From CAIXDN01 sp964482085 (lineage in GTDB: Bacteria; Patescibacteriota; Patescibacteriia; 2-12-FULL-60-25), in NCBI GenBank assembly GCA_964482085.1, contig CAYZVS010000004.1, positions 24,000 through 87,999 of the forward strand: 64,000 bases of DNA. Reading direction: 5' to 3'. The notes beneath the pieces were generated by a model that had not been told where the DNA came from, did not search any database, and was given only the letters and a program-made list of their open reading frames with translations. Each line of letters starts with the position of its first letter. Within the stretch, counting starts at the first letter, position 1. The position numbers and the translations under genes were made by a program. Shown piece by piece: positions 43,483 through 51,745 of the stretch.

Positions 43483-43914
43483 TTAACCTCGGAAATCTGG
43501 TCCAGCATCTTCCGGTTGCCAAAGTGGATACGTCCCATCCTTTTGACGATCCAAGACAAAACCATTGTAAACAGGATCATCTGAACCCGGCTGATCAATA
43601 ATCGCATCAACAACGATACCTGTGGTCGTTCTCTTGATGAACATCGATACAACCTCATTGCCTGGCAATGTGCGATAGTAAGCTGTAAACGGTTCGACGA
43701 CATCGGATTGAATGTTCGTGAGTTCTGCAGCCGTAAATGCAAGCTTGTTAAAATAAAAAACCTGCGGTGTTTGCGCGCACATCTCGCCTGTTTTGACAAC
43801 GGATTCGCCAACGCCCGTATCGACAACCGGGCTCGTGGCAATAGTCGGTATCTCACATCCAGCTCCAAATAACGATAAACAGGCAATCACAGCAATGGGT
43901 TTGATGAGTCTCAT
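43483..43914 (-). CDS. Small lipoprotein of unknown function
   Basis: 143 aa from the ATG at 43914 (MRLIKPIAVIACLSLFGAGC), giving a clear lipobox LFGAGC; 12 further upstream codons lack a signal. After a Thr/Val-rich linker comes a globular part of about 95 residues (GEMCAQTPQVFYFNKLAFTA, VEPFTAYYRTLPGNEV, TTTGIVVDAIID) that I do not recognise. It ends with an acidic tail (PEDAGPDFRG). It would be attached to the outer face of the membrane. Divergent from the FAD oxidoreductase gene. Confidence 0.75.
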   Translation of the reverse strand: MRLIKPIAVIACLSLFGAGCEIPTIATSPVVDTGVGESVVKTGEMCAQTPQVFYFNKLAFTAAELTNIQSDVVEPFTAYYRTLPGNEVVSMFIKRTTTGIVVDAIIDQPGSDDPVYNGFVLDRQKDGTYPLWQPEDAGPDFRG

Positions 43915-43943
43915 ATACCCTAGTTGTAACAAAATACACACAA

Positions 43944-43972
43944 TTGACAAGTGCCTGGCACAATCATACGCT
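43944..43972 (+). promoter_or_regulatory. Promoter of the first FAD oxidoreductase gene
   Basis: Perfect TTGACA, 17-nt spacer, TACGCT; the ATG at 43984 follows 11 nt later, leaving only a 4-5 nt leader. This also argues against the in-frame GTG at 43951 as the start. Confidence 0.7.
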
Positions 43973-43983
43973 TCCGCTCATCT

Positions 43984-45270
43984 ATGTCGGAAAAAAAACG
44001 CATTGCCGTTATCGGGGCTGGAATCGCCGGACTCGCCTGCGCATATAACCTAAAACAGGCAGGACATGAAGTCACTGTCTATGAGAAAAATACCCACGTC
44101 GGTGGACGTATGTCATCCAGAACCAAAGACGGATTCATCTTTGATCTTGGAGCAGACCATCTCTGCGACCTATATGACAGAATAAAATACTATTGTTCAG
44201 AATTTGGCATCGAGTGGGAAAAGATGCGCTTTCTAAAATATGCCCTTCTTAAAGAAGGAAAGCTCGTGCCCTTTGCCAACGCCATAGGCACGCTCTCCAA
44301 ACTCCGCCTCACGTGGCAATTTTTTCTTGCAAAAAATGTAGGCGACTTCCTCGACCTCGACAATCTCACAGAATACGACACAGAAAACGCCTACGCTTAC
44401 ATGAAACGCTGGGCCGGAGAAACGGTCGCGGATTATTACATCGATGCCTTTACCTCCACCTATCAATTCCATCGTGCAGAAGAAATTAGTGTCGCCGCAC
44501 TAAAAGGAATCCTAAAATCGATAACTACCGAGCCGAATCGATGGCATCTCCATAGAACCAAAGGTGGAATGCAAGCACTGCCGGACGCTTTTGCAGCGAG
44601 ACTCAACGTACATTGCGATTCCCCCATTCAAGAAATTACCGGAGGAAATATGGTGACGCTCAAAAAACCTGACGGATCCTTAGAAACCTACGACGCCGTC
44701 GTCCTCGCTTCGCAAGCAACCGCGAGTCACCGCATCTATCAAAACCCGACCCCACAGCAAAAAGACTTACTTGAGAATGCTAAATACGCTTCCACGATCA
44801 GTATCGCCTTCCGCGTGGATCACGCACTTCTCCCAGACACAGCCGTTGTCTGGGTTCCCTTTGTTGAAAACCCACATATTTCTGGCTATGTAAATGAAGC
44901 CATGAAAGGCGAGGAGGTACTACAGGGTGACAAGACGCTCCTTTCCGTATGGTTGCATGAAGTCTTCGCTAAGACATTGCTTGATAAAACAAATGAAGAG
45001 ATCTTTGAAGCAGTAAAACCAGAGCTCCTCAAAGCATGTCCATGGATTACATCGGTCGAACAACTAGAAAACCACGACTTAGAACGTTGGGTCGATGCGA
45101 TGCCAAAATTCAGTCACGGTCATCTAACCCGTGTCGAAACCTTTATGAACAAAGGCCAGGGAGCAAACAACGTCTTCTTTTCTGGCGACTATCTAAACGG
45201 CCCTTGGACGGAAGGCGCACTCCGCAACGGTGAACGTGTTGCAAAACAGGTACTTACAGAGCTTGGATAA
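43984..45270 (+). CDS. FAD-dependent amine oxidase/desaturase-like protein
   Basis: 428 aa from the ATG at 43984. The dinucleotide-binding motif IAVIGAGIAGLACAYNLKQA with VYEKNTHVGGRM marks the HemY/phytoene-desaturase/amine-oxidase superfamily, and the C-terminal FAD contact is FFSGDYLNGPWTEGALRNGE. The middle (GLRLTWQFFL, YIDAFTSTYQFHRAEEIS) fits protoporphyrinogen-oxidase-like or carotenoid-related members. There are no heme genes nearby, and a second desaturase-like gene follows convergently, so an isoprenoid substrate is at least as likely. 3' ends of the two genes overlap by 17 bp. Confidence 0.85.
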   Translation: MSEKKRIAVIGAGIAGLACAYNLKQAGHEVTVYEKNTHVGGRMSSRTKDGFIFDLGADHLCDLYDRIKYYCSEFGIEWEKMRFLKYALLKEGKLVPFANAIGTLSKLRLTWQFFLAKNVGDFLDLDNLTEYDTENAYAYMKRWAGETVADYYIDAFTSTYQFHRAEEISVAALKGILKSITTEPNRWHLHRTKGGMQALPDAFAARLNVHCDSPIQEITGGNMVTLKKPDGSLETYDAVVLASQATASHRIYQNPTPQQKDLLENAKYASTISIAFRVDHALLPDTAVVWVPFVENPHISGYVNEAMKGEEVLQGDKTLLSVWLHEVFAKTLLDKTNEEIFEAVKPELLKACPWITSVEQLENHDLERWVDAMPKFSHGHLTRVETFMNKGQGANNVFFSGDYLNGPWTEGALRNGERVAKQVLTELG

Positions 45271-46888
45271 ATTCTTCATCTGTTGGTGGCTTGATCCCGT
45301 CAAGAAAACGGTCACCTGTTAAATCCATATACAGATCCATACCAGTAGAGACGGTACCGTACATCCCAGCCCATCCACTCGATGCATTACACCACCAAAA
45401 ATTTGGGAACGGTGTTTTTGCTTTCAAGCGATTCTTACTAACTTGAGACGGAATCATATCCGCACCGTAAGCGTTCCCTTGTGGCGCGAGCACAAAATCC
45501 ACATTCGTTGTTGATGTGCCGATCGTTTTAACGACGATATGTTTACGAATATCAGGAATATATTTTTTCTCAACAAGATCGATCATTTTCTCTGCCGTCT
45601 GTAACTTCAATTTTATATAGTCAGCATAGCTCTTATCCTGCGCGTCCTTGAACGGCTGATATTCTGTATACGAGGCAAGCTCAAGAATCTGACAATCCGG
45701 TCCAGGTGTCGTACCACCCTCATTTGTGTGAAGCGTTGGCGTAGACATAAAAACCCAAGGCTTCTCAAAATTCACCTTACCCATCTGACGCCACATCTCA
45801 TTCATATCCCAATCCTCAAGATGCCAGATATTAAATGAACCGAATCCGTATTTTCTTAGGTCAATATCTTTCAAACCAAGATAGATAACGACACCGGCTT
45901 GCGAATACTTGTAGGACAATTTTTTCTGCTCTTCTGCTGGGAATTTCTCCCAACCGATCATTTTGGCCATGGTTTGCGGATCACCATTGCAAATAAAATT
46001 CTCCGCTTCAAAAACCTTACCGTCTCTCGTTCCGACGTTAGTCACCTTGCCATCCTCAACCGTGATTGTATCGACGGGCGTTTCATAGTAGATATGACAA
46101 CCATCGTGGCTCGTAATAAAATCCGCCAAACGCTGGACGTAATACTTGAAATGTTTTGTCGGATAATACGCACCGGTATTGTACCCACCAAATAATGAAA
46201 TAAACATGAAAAGGGAAAGCTTTTCAGGGGGTAACATAAAATCCCCCGCATTGGCGCAAAGTACCGCTTGCGCCTCCTTACTTAAACGGCACTCATCAAA
46301 TAGATCCTGCTGTGTCGCATTGCGGTACTTGATGATATTTGGATATTTGTACGCCTTCAAGAAATCAAACCAACGAATTTTTGTCGGGAATGTTCTGAAC
46401 TCCTCCCGAATCGCACGGAGAGCAGAAACAAATTTTTCCATGGGCTCTTTTTGATCTGGATACGCTGCAACAACATTCTGTACAAGCTTATCGTAACCAT
46501 ACGGAATGGTAACGCGTTTTCCATCAGGCATCACCATGTGGTCATAGCCATTCTTATCGAGCAGTTCAAACGTAATATCTTTCTCAAGCCCTACATGCTT
46601 GAGGAACTCATAAATTTTCCCACCGGGAGCGCATCCCCAAATATAATGAACCTGACCACAGAAATGATAATCCCCCGTGTGGAAGGTTTGCGCATAACCG
46701 CCTGGAATATCATGCGCCTCGAGCATACAAATCTTTTTCCCTGCTTTTGCGAGTAAAGCAGCAACCGTCAAAGCCGAGCTACCGGTTCCAACAATAACGT
46801 AGTCGTATTTGTGACCTTCCGCATATCGCGCATCTTGCGCAACGTGTTGCTCCTTGGTTAAGGCGCTTGTGCTCGATTTCTTTGCCAT
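45254..46888 (-). CDS. Phytoene desaturase/carotenoid isomerase-like FAD oxidoreductase
   Basis: 544 aa from the ATG at 46888 (MAKKSSTSALTKEQHVAQ). The binding motif is VIVGTGSSALTVAALLAKAG, in which the third Gly of GxGxxG is Ala, followed by MLEAHDIPGGYAQTF. Length, the HYIWGCAPGGKIYEFL region and the C-terminal FWWCNASSGWAGMYGTVSTG fit the CrtI/CrtISO/RetSat group. These act on conjugated or unsaturated isoprenoids, saturating, desaturating or isomerising. With the neighbouring FAD enzyme it may process a terpenoid; no phytoene synthase is seen in the window. Confidence 0.83.
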   Translation of the reverse strand: MAKKSSTSALTKEQHVAQDARYAEGHKYDYVIVGTGSSALTVAALLAKAGKKICMLEAHDIPGGYAQTFHTGDYHFCGQVHYIWGCAPGGKIYEFLKHVGLEKDITFELLDKNGYDHMVMPDGKRVTIPYGYDKLVQNVVAAYPDQKEPMEKFVSALRAIREEFRTFPTKIRWFDFLKAYKYPNIIKYRNATQQDLFDECRLSKEAQAVLCANAGDFMLPPEKLSLFMFISLFGGYNTGAYYPTKHFKYYVQRLADFITSHDGCHIYYETPVDTITVEDGKVTNVGTRDGKVFEAENFICNGDPQTMAKMIGWEKFPAEEQKKLSYKYSQAGVVIYLGLKDIDLRKYGFGSFNIWHLEDWDMNEMWRQMGKVNFEKPWVFMSTPTLHTNEGGTTPGPDCQILELASYTEYQPFKDAQDKSYADYIKLKLQTAEKMIDLVEKKYIPDIRKHIVVKTIGTSTTNVDFVLAPQGNAYGADMIPSQVSKNRLKAKTPFPNFWWCNASSGWAGMYGTVSTGMDLYMDLTGDRFLDGIKPPTDEEFIQAL

Positions 46889-46913
46889 AATGGCGGAATT
46901 GTGGCCTGTCGGA

Positions 46914-46919
46914 TATATT
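46914..46919 (+). promoter_or_regulatory. -10 box 6 nt before the hydrolase gene
   Basis: TATATT, then ttggca, then the ATG at 46926. The -35 region is weak. Confidence 0.5.
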
Positions 46920-46925
46920 TTGGCA

Positions 46926-47498
46926 ATGAAACGCGCCATCATCGTCCACGGTTGGGCAAGCCACAGCCGTGATAGCTGGTTTCCATGGATCAAAAAAGAG
47001 CTGGAATCAAAGGGTTTTCAAGTCTCTATCCCCAATCTTCCATTCCCTCGTTTTCCACTGATCCCGCTTTGGACACACGCTCTAAGAGCGTGTGTCGGAA
47101 CCGTCGATCAAGATACGGTCTTTATCGGCCACAGCATCGGTTGCCAAGCGATTCTGCGTTTTCTAGCGACTCAATCTCACCCGGCTAAGGGCGCCGTATT
47201 TGTCGCTGGATTCTTTACACTCAACAAACCGGAATCCTGGATCAAGAAAAAAATCATCGCTCACTGGCTTCATCAACCGTTGGACCTGGATAAATTACAA
47301 AAGCTTCTTCCAGATTCCACCGCCATCTTCTCCGACAATGACCGACGCATTCCGCTTGATGAGAACAGAAGAGCCTTCAAGAAAAATCTCGGAAGCAAAA
47401 TCCTCATCGATCACAATAAAAAACATTTTGCTGGAAAACAAGGTATAACGGAGCTACCAAGTGCCCTGAATGCTACGCTCGACCTTTTTCATGACTAA
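46926..47498 (+). CDS. RBBP9/YdeN-type alpha/beta hydrolase
   Basis: 190 aa from the ATG at 46926. It opens AIIVHGWASHSRDSWFPWIK, the oxyanion-loop region of this family; the nucleophile elbow is FIGHSIGCQAIL (Ser), and the later SDNDRRIPLD and HFAGKQGITELP supply the Asp and His positions. The family includes serine hydrolases of unknown substrate. It overlaps the next gene (DUF817) by 8 bp and heads a run of three plus-strand genes. Confidence 0.85.
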   Translation: MKRAIIVHGWASHSRDSWFPWIKKELESKGFQVSIPNLPFPRFPLIPLWTHALRACVGTVDQDTVFIGHSIGCQAILRFLATQSHPAKGAVFVAGFFTLNKPESWIKKKIIAHWLHQPLDLDKLQKLLPDSTAIFSDNDRRIPLDENRRAFKKNLGSKILIDHNKKHFAGKQGITELPSALNATLDLFHD

Positions 47499-48282
47499 AT
47501 CCGATCTGCGTTTTTACGCGCATGAACTTGTTGTCTTCACGATCAAACAAGCACGTGCTTGTATTTTTGCTGGATTATTTTTTGTCCTACTTTTTCTTTC
47601 ACGTTATTTACCACTTGGCCCGCTCCCTCGTTACGACTTCCTGTTCATCGCCGCCGTCGCCATCCAAATCGCCCTATACTGTTTAAAAATAGAAACCAAG
47701 GACGAAATAAAAACGATCGCACTCTTTCATATGATCGGCCTCGCACTCGAGCTCTACAAAACAAATCCGGCGATCGGCTCTTGGACCTATCCGGAATTTG
47801 GTTATCTCAAAATCGGAACCGTTCCACTGTATAGCGGCTTCATGTATGCCGCTGTTGGAAGTTACATCAGCCAATCATGGCGCATCATGAAACTCAAACT
47901 AACCGGCAAAGTTCTCTACTGGCCAAGCGTGATTCTCGGTATCGCTATCTATCTCAACTTTTTTACCAATCACTATCTCCCCGATATTCGCTGGATTTTG
48001 ATCGTGCTTGTTTTTATAACGTTCTGGAAAAACAGGGTGGAATATACGATCACAAGCAAAACCTATCGCATGCCGGTCTCATTCTCTTTTTTACTCATCG
48101 CTTTCTTTATTTGGATCGCAGAAAATATTTCAACCTATCTTGGAGCATGGAAATATCCGCATCAACTCACAACCTGGAACATTGTCTCATTCCATAAAAT
48201 CACATCGTGGTACCTGCTTGTTATCATCAGTTTCATTCTGATCGCAAACTTAAAACACATAAAAGAAAACCGTTCCAAATAA
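47491..48282 (+). CDS. DUF817 family membrane protein
   Basis: 263 aa from the ATG at 47491 (MTKSDLRFYAHELVVFTIKQ), with the overlap ATGACTAA to the upstream stop; an ATG at 47470 is also in frame. About eight hydrophobic segments. The family core is KQARACIFAGLFFVLLF, RYDFLFIAAVAIQIALY, FHMIGLALELYKT and SWTYPEFGYLKIGTVPLYSGF. The function of DUF817 is not established. It lies between a hydrolase and a membrane-anchored methyltransferase gene, which starts 1 nt after its stop, so the three are an operon. Confidence 0.87.
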   Translation: MTKSDLRFYAHELVVFTIKQARACIFAGLFFVLLFLSRYLPLGPLPRYDFLFIAAVAIQIALYCLKIETKDEIKTIALFHMIGLALELYKTNPAIGSWTYPEFGYLKIGTVPLYSGFMYAAVGSYISQSWRIMKLKLTGKVLYWPSVILGIAIYLNFFTNHYLPDIRWILIVLVFITFWKNRVEYTITSKTYRMPVSFSFLLIAFFIWIAENISTYLGAWKYPHQLTTWNIVSFHKITSWYLLVIISFILIANLKHIKENRSK

Positions 48283-48283
48283 T

Positions 48284-48808
48284 ATGACCGACTCACAAAC
48301 CTTGGGCACCATCGGTCTTGCGCTTATTGCAATCGTGCTCATCATTGTTGATATTATGGTTGTGCGGTTTGTCGTCAGAGGCGCACCCTATATCCCAACA
48401 AAACCGGAAGGCGTAGAAAAAATGCTTGCACTAATCGATGTTCAGCCAGGAATGAAAGCAGTCGATATTGGTTCTGGTGACGGTCGCATCGTGATCGCGC
48501 TCGCACAAGCAGGAATGGAGGCCGATGGTTATGAAGTAAATCCCCTACTCGTCTGGATCTCGAGACGCAATATTCAACGCGCTGGACTGGAACAAAAAGC
48601 CAAGATTCATCAGGTTGATTTATGGAAGGCCGACCTCTCGCAATATAACGTAATAACACTGTTTGGTGTCGGCTACATCATGCGTGCTTTGGAAAAGAAA
48701 TTGCGGCGAGAACTGAAACCCGGTTCCCAAATAATCTCCCTTGGTTTCAAATTCCCAACCTGGCAATACCGTGAAAAAAACGGCAGCCTCTACACTTACC
48801 GTGTTTGA
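48284..48808 (+). CDS. Membrane-anchored SAM-dependent methyltransferase
   Basis: 174 aa. One N-terminal membrane segment (IGLALIAIVLIIVDIMVVRF) is followed by a short methyltransferase domain: MKAVDIGSGDGRIVIALAQA (motif I), ADGYEVNPLLVWISRRNI and VITLFGVGYIMRALEKKL. This TM-plus-compact-MTase layout is seen in small bacterial proteins resembling DOT1-like or PrmA-like enzymes; the active site would face the cytosol at the membrane. The substrate is perhaps a lipid; not determined. Confidence 0.82.
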   Translation: MTDSQTLGTIGLALIAIVLIIVDIMVVRFVVRGAPYIPTKPEGVEKMLALIDVQPGMKAVDIGSGDGRIVIALAQAGMEADGYEVNPLLVWISRRNIQRAGLEQKAKIHQVDLWKADLSQYNVITLFGVGYIMRALEKKLRRELKPGSQIISLGFKFPTWQYREKNGSLYTYRV

Positions 48809-48817
48809 GCTTCACCC

Positions 48818-48846
48818 TTGTAACAAGCATCATTTTCTGCTAGATT
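48818..48846 (+). promoter_or_regulatory. Promoter of the acyltransferase gene
   Basis: TTGTAA, 17-nt spacer, TAGATT (with TGC before it, extended -10); the leader holds GGAGG 8 nt before the ATG at 48872. Confidence 0.65.
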
Positions 48847-48871
48847 TTTTCCAGTTCATTCGGAGGCAACC

Positions 48872-49675
48872 ATGCGCATACGTGCGGCCCTCGCACTCAC
48901 TTGTTCCGTCCTCCTGTTCTTTTTTGTCGCCGGTTTCCTCGCATTTCCAGAAGTCATCGTCATGATGATCGTCGCACTCCTCAAAGGAGAAGGCGCTTCA
49001 GGTATGCGGGTAAAGGCATCAACACACACGGGAAAATGGGCCTGTCGCCTTTACATCTGGATCTGTCGAATCTTACACATCCACATACACAAAAATTGGC
49101 CTACAGATGATGATGGTCGACCAGCAATCATCATGGCAAATCATCTCGGCGCTTTTGATCTTCTGCTGATGTGGGGAGTTGCCGTTCAGTCCGGGAGATC
49201 CAATAACCGACTCGTGATAAAGAGAAGCATTCTCTTTATCCCCATCGTCGGACAACTTGCATGGCTGACGGGCGCCATCCCACTCAAACGCAACCGCGAC
49301 CCAAACGATCGTAGAGCGATCGCAGAAGGTGCACGGAAAGCGATCGCAGAAAAAGCGAGCGTCCCGATCTTCCCAGAAGGCACACGTTTTACCGGCGCCA
49401 TCGGAGGAAGCGGATATCGCCACCTACTCCCACCAAAAATCGGTGGGTTCAAGAATCTACGTCGAGAGCTCCCTGACTATCCAGTTCTCGACATTACCGC
49501 TTCATGGTATCCGCCACTTCCACCCGGAAGCGGTACAACCGTTCTCGATAGCCTCAAACTCTATGGACGTGATCTGCGTATTACTGGCCATCTTTTCAAC
49601 GCCGATCAAATTGATGAAAACTGGTTAGAGAAACGCTGGCATGAAAAAGATGACGAGCTCGCATCTCGTCAATAA
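48872..49675 (+). CDS. PlsC-like 1-acyl-sn-glycerol-3-phosphate acyltransferase
   Basis: 267 aa. An N-terminal membrane segment (LALTCSVLLFFFVAGFLAF) is followed by the acyltransferase motifs: ANHLGAFDLLLMW (HX4D), GAIPLKRNRDPNDRRA, and FPEGTRFTG. The C-terminus (GRDLRITGHLFNADQIDEN) is a short extension. It would acylate lysophosphatidic acid or a related lipid. CPR often lack complete lipid pathways, so it may recycle host or scavenged lipids (inference). Own promoter, Shine-Dalgarno GGAGG and a strong terminator. Confidence 0.88.
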   Translation: MRIRAALALTCSVLLFFFVAGFLAFPEVIVMMIVALLKGEGASGMRVKASTHTGKWACRLYIWICRILHIHIHKNWPTDDDGRPAIIMANHLGAFDLLLMWGVAVQSGRSNNRLVIKRSILFIPIVGQLAWLTGAIPLKRNRDPNDRRAIAEGARKAIAEKASVPIFPEGTRFTGAIGGSGYRHLLPPKIGGFKNLRRELPDYPVLDITASWYPPLPPGSGTTVLDSLKLYGRDLRITGHLFNADQIDENWLEKRWHEKDDELASRQ

Positions 49676-49680
49676 AAACA

Positions 49681-49709
49681 ACCCCGCAGGCCATGCTCGC
49701 CTGCGGGGT
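49681..49709. terminator. Bidirectional terminator between convergent genes
   Basis: Perfect 11-bp stem ACCCCGCAGGC / GCCTGCGGGGT around a 7-nt loop; on the minus strand it is followed by TTGTTTTTATT. Confidence 0.85.
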
Positions 49710-49735
49710 CCTCTTGTGCCGAGCCCGCTTACTTC

Positions 49736-50143
49736 TTAACGCTTACCTCCCGTTCCGCGATGGAACATCGGCTTCATGATAGGTAACCCAGCTTTTTCAA
49801 GAAGGGCTTTTGCTTCATCGTTCTTGCCATCCTTGCGCAAAGCATTTGCTTGTTCCAGGGTTATTTTTTGCTCGTCCGTCAATTGAACGCGCATCATGTT
49901 ACCGCGTCGATGCATCGGAATCCCTGCTTTTACAAGAATGTCATCTGCCTGCTTACGCAAAGCATCCGCTTGTTCCACGGCAGTCTTTTGCGCGTCGGTC
50001 AGATTCATCTTCTCCAAAAAAGGGTGCTTAACAGTCGTATTTTGATCTATCGTTGTCGTCGCTGCGTGTACGCCAGTAATCGCAAGTGCAGCTACCGGAA
50101 GAATCACAGCAGAAGAAAAGAATAATTTACGAAGATTATTCAT
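49736..50143 (-). CDS. Small secreted Spy/CpxP-like protein
   Basis: 135 aa. Signal peptide LFFSSAVILPVAALAITGVH with cleavage after AHA-like VHAAT. Two related helical repeats follow: LTDAQKTAVEQADALRKQAD and LTDEQKITLEQANALRKDG, each ending KAGIP or KAGLP. The composition (Met, Gln, Lys-rich, helical, extracytoplasmic) resembles Spy/CpxP-type envelope chaperones or metal-binding proteins, but LTXXQ motifs are only partly kept (LTDAQ, LTDEQ). It lies 24 nt after the membrane-protein gene of the sigma operon and is a likely target or sensor component. Confidence 0.7.
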   Translation of the reverse strand: MNNLRKLFFSSAVILPVAALAITGVHAATTTIDQNTTVKHPFLEKMNLTDAQKTAVEQADALRKQADDILVKAGIPMHRRGNMMRVQLTDEQKITLEQANALRKDGKNDEAKALLEKAGLPIMKPMFHRGTGGKR

Positions 50144-50167
50144 AGGAAAAATAGTGTGGATAAAGAG

Positions 50168-51049
50168 TTAACGGCACGCACCGCGGCGCAGCGTCTTGAG
50201 AATCTCGTAAGGCACAGAGTCCTTACAATCAGTGCTACGCGACTTCTCGACTGTTCTTTCATCACCGCAAGCAACACCGCCTCGTTTAGAGACACCCCCT
50301 ACTCTTGAATCCCATGGAAAGATGTAGCAAGGTCGGAAAAATGGCTTTTCAGGGCCATCACCATCTTTGGCAAAAATACCGATAACACGCACAACATTGC
50401 GCTCCATGAGCAGCTCTTGGCTATCAGAAGCAAGATCCGACAAGCCCATGACATAAATAGATCCATCAAATCCACGCAAACGGAAAGACTGCGCTTCATT
50501 GTCGATATCAAGCACCTCCCCACCAAGCAATCCCTGACCCGGTTGCGACCATACAGATCGCTCTCGAACATTAACGGGTCGATACAATGGAATACGAGAA
50601 CCAACCTGCTCTTCCACTAACTTTCCAGCACCGCTGGCATAGAAGAACAAACCCCCTAACATAATTCCAAGCAAACTAAATCCAATCACCGCAAGCAACG
50701 GAACACGATACCCGCGCGATGTGTGTCGAAAATTTTCATACGCCATCAGCATCGCACCGACGACCGCCACAATCCAAACCGTTGGCAATACCTGCATCAC
50801 AAAACCAAACAAATGCTGATGCGTAACAATACGATACTCCCAACCTGCATTCACAAAAGCAAAAAGCAATGCTCCGGCAACCAAAGAACCGAGAATAATT
50901 GATAGGACCCAAAATACCCAGAACAAGCGGTCCTTTACCGTGAATTTCCATTTTGGAAGCGGAACAACTTGCTCCATTTCAATACGATCCAAGACCTTGC
51001 TCGCAAGATCCGGATTGTGGCCCGTAGGCTGGATTTGGTGTTCATTCAT
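50168..51049 (-). CDS. Membrane protein, probable anti-sigma factor partner
   Basis: 293 aa. A cytosolic N-terminus of about 40 residues (LASKVLDRIEMEQVVPLPKW) precedes four hydrophobic segments, then an outer domain of about 140 residues with GQGLLGGEVLDIDNEAQSF and FRLRGFDGSIYVMGL and several Cys near the end (ACGDERTV, STDCKDS, RRGACR). It starts 3 nt after the ECF sigma gene stop, which is the usual place for an anti-sigma gene, but I see no standard anti-sigma domain. The outer domain may bind a metal or ligand (inference). Confidence 0.65.
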   Translation of the reverse strand: MNEHQIQPTGHNPDLASKVLDRIEMEQVVPLPKWKFTVKDRLFWVFWVLSIILGSLVAGALLFAFVNAGWEYRIVTHQHLFGFVMQVLPTVWIVAVVGAMLMAYENFRHTSRGYRVPLLAVIGFSLLGIMLGGLFFYASGAGKLVEEQVGSRIPLYRPVNVRERSVWSQPGQGLLGGEVLDIDNEAQSFRLRGFDGSIYVMGLSDLASDSQELLMERNVVRVIGIFAKDGDGPEKPFFRPCYIFPWDSRVGGVSKRGGVACGDERTVEKSRSTDCKDSVPYEILKTLRRGACR

Positions 51050-51052
51050 AAT

Positions 51053-51622
51053 TTATTCCAAGTGAGAGAGAGATTGCCGCAAACGTTTCTTGGCACGATT
51101 CAACAGCGTCGCCACCGTTCCTGTCGGAATACGCAAAATATCTGATATTTCAGAATACTCACGATCCTCAAAATAACGCAGCACAATCACATCCCGATAC
51201 TTACTTTCCAATGTTTGCATTGCTCGTACCAACTGTTCCGTATTCAAACCCAATTCCGCCAGCATCGATGTATCAGAATGACCATCCAATTGATCCAAAA
51301 TCAATTCAGCGTCATCCACCGAATGCCCTTCAGGACGCACAGAGCTTGATCGAAAAAAACTCATCGTTTCATTGTGGGTGATACGATAAATCCAAGAAGA
51401 AAACTTCAGCGTTGGATCAAACTCGTTCAAATTACGATACGTTTTCAAAAAAACGTTCTGTAAGATATCCTCGATATCTTCCCTGCGCTTCAGCCCTAAT
51501 CTCCGCAGGTATCTCGCAAGTGGTTCCTGGTATCTGTTTACCAGTAACCCAAAAGCCTCCTTATGCAACAAGGCCTCTCCGACGACCTCTTCGTCGGCGC
51601 GCGTGACGGCATGGTTCGTCAT
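51053..51622 (-). CDS. ECF-type RNA polymerase sigma factor
   Basis: 189 aa. Region 2: FGLLVNRYQEPLARYLRRLG, EDIEDILQNVFLKTYRNL and KFSSWIYRITHNETMSFFR. Region 4: LESKYRDVIVLRYFEDREYS, then EISDILRIPTGTVATLLNRA. It differs clearly from the other ECF factor at 15.1 kb. The AGGTGAC ribosome binding region lies just before the ATG. It is first in an operon with the membrane protein and the Spy-like protein, so it probably controls an envelope response. Confidence 0.92.
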   Translation of the reverse strand: MTNHAVTRADEEVVGEALLHKEAFGLLVNRYQEPLARYLRRLGLKRREDIEDILQNVFLKTYRNLNEFDPTLKFSSWIYRITHNETMSFFRSSSVRPEGHSVDDAELILDQLDGHSDTSMLAELGLNTEQLVRAMQTLESKYRDVIVLRYFEDREYSEISDILRIPTGTVATLLNRAKKRLRQSLSHLE

Positions 51623-51745
51623 GTCACCTATCGATATATACGCGTTTAAACACCTTTTGTTTCTGCTTGTCCATAAAGTGTGCCAAGGTTAGGCAAATCT
51701 ATCCGAAAGAAACGATCGTATCTGACGTATTAAGAAACAACAACT

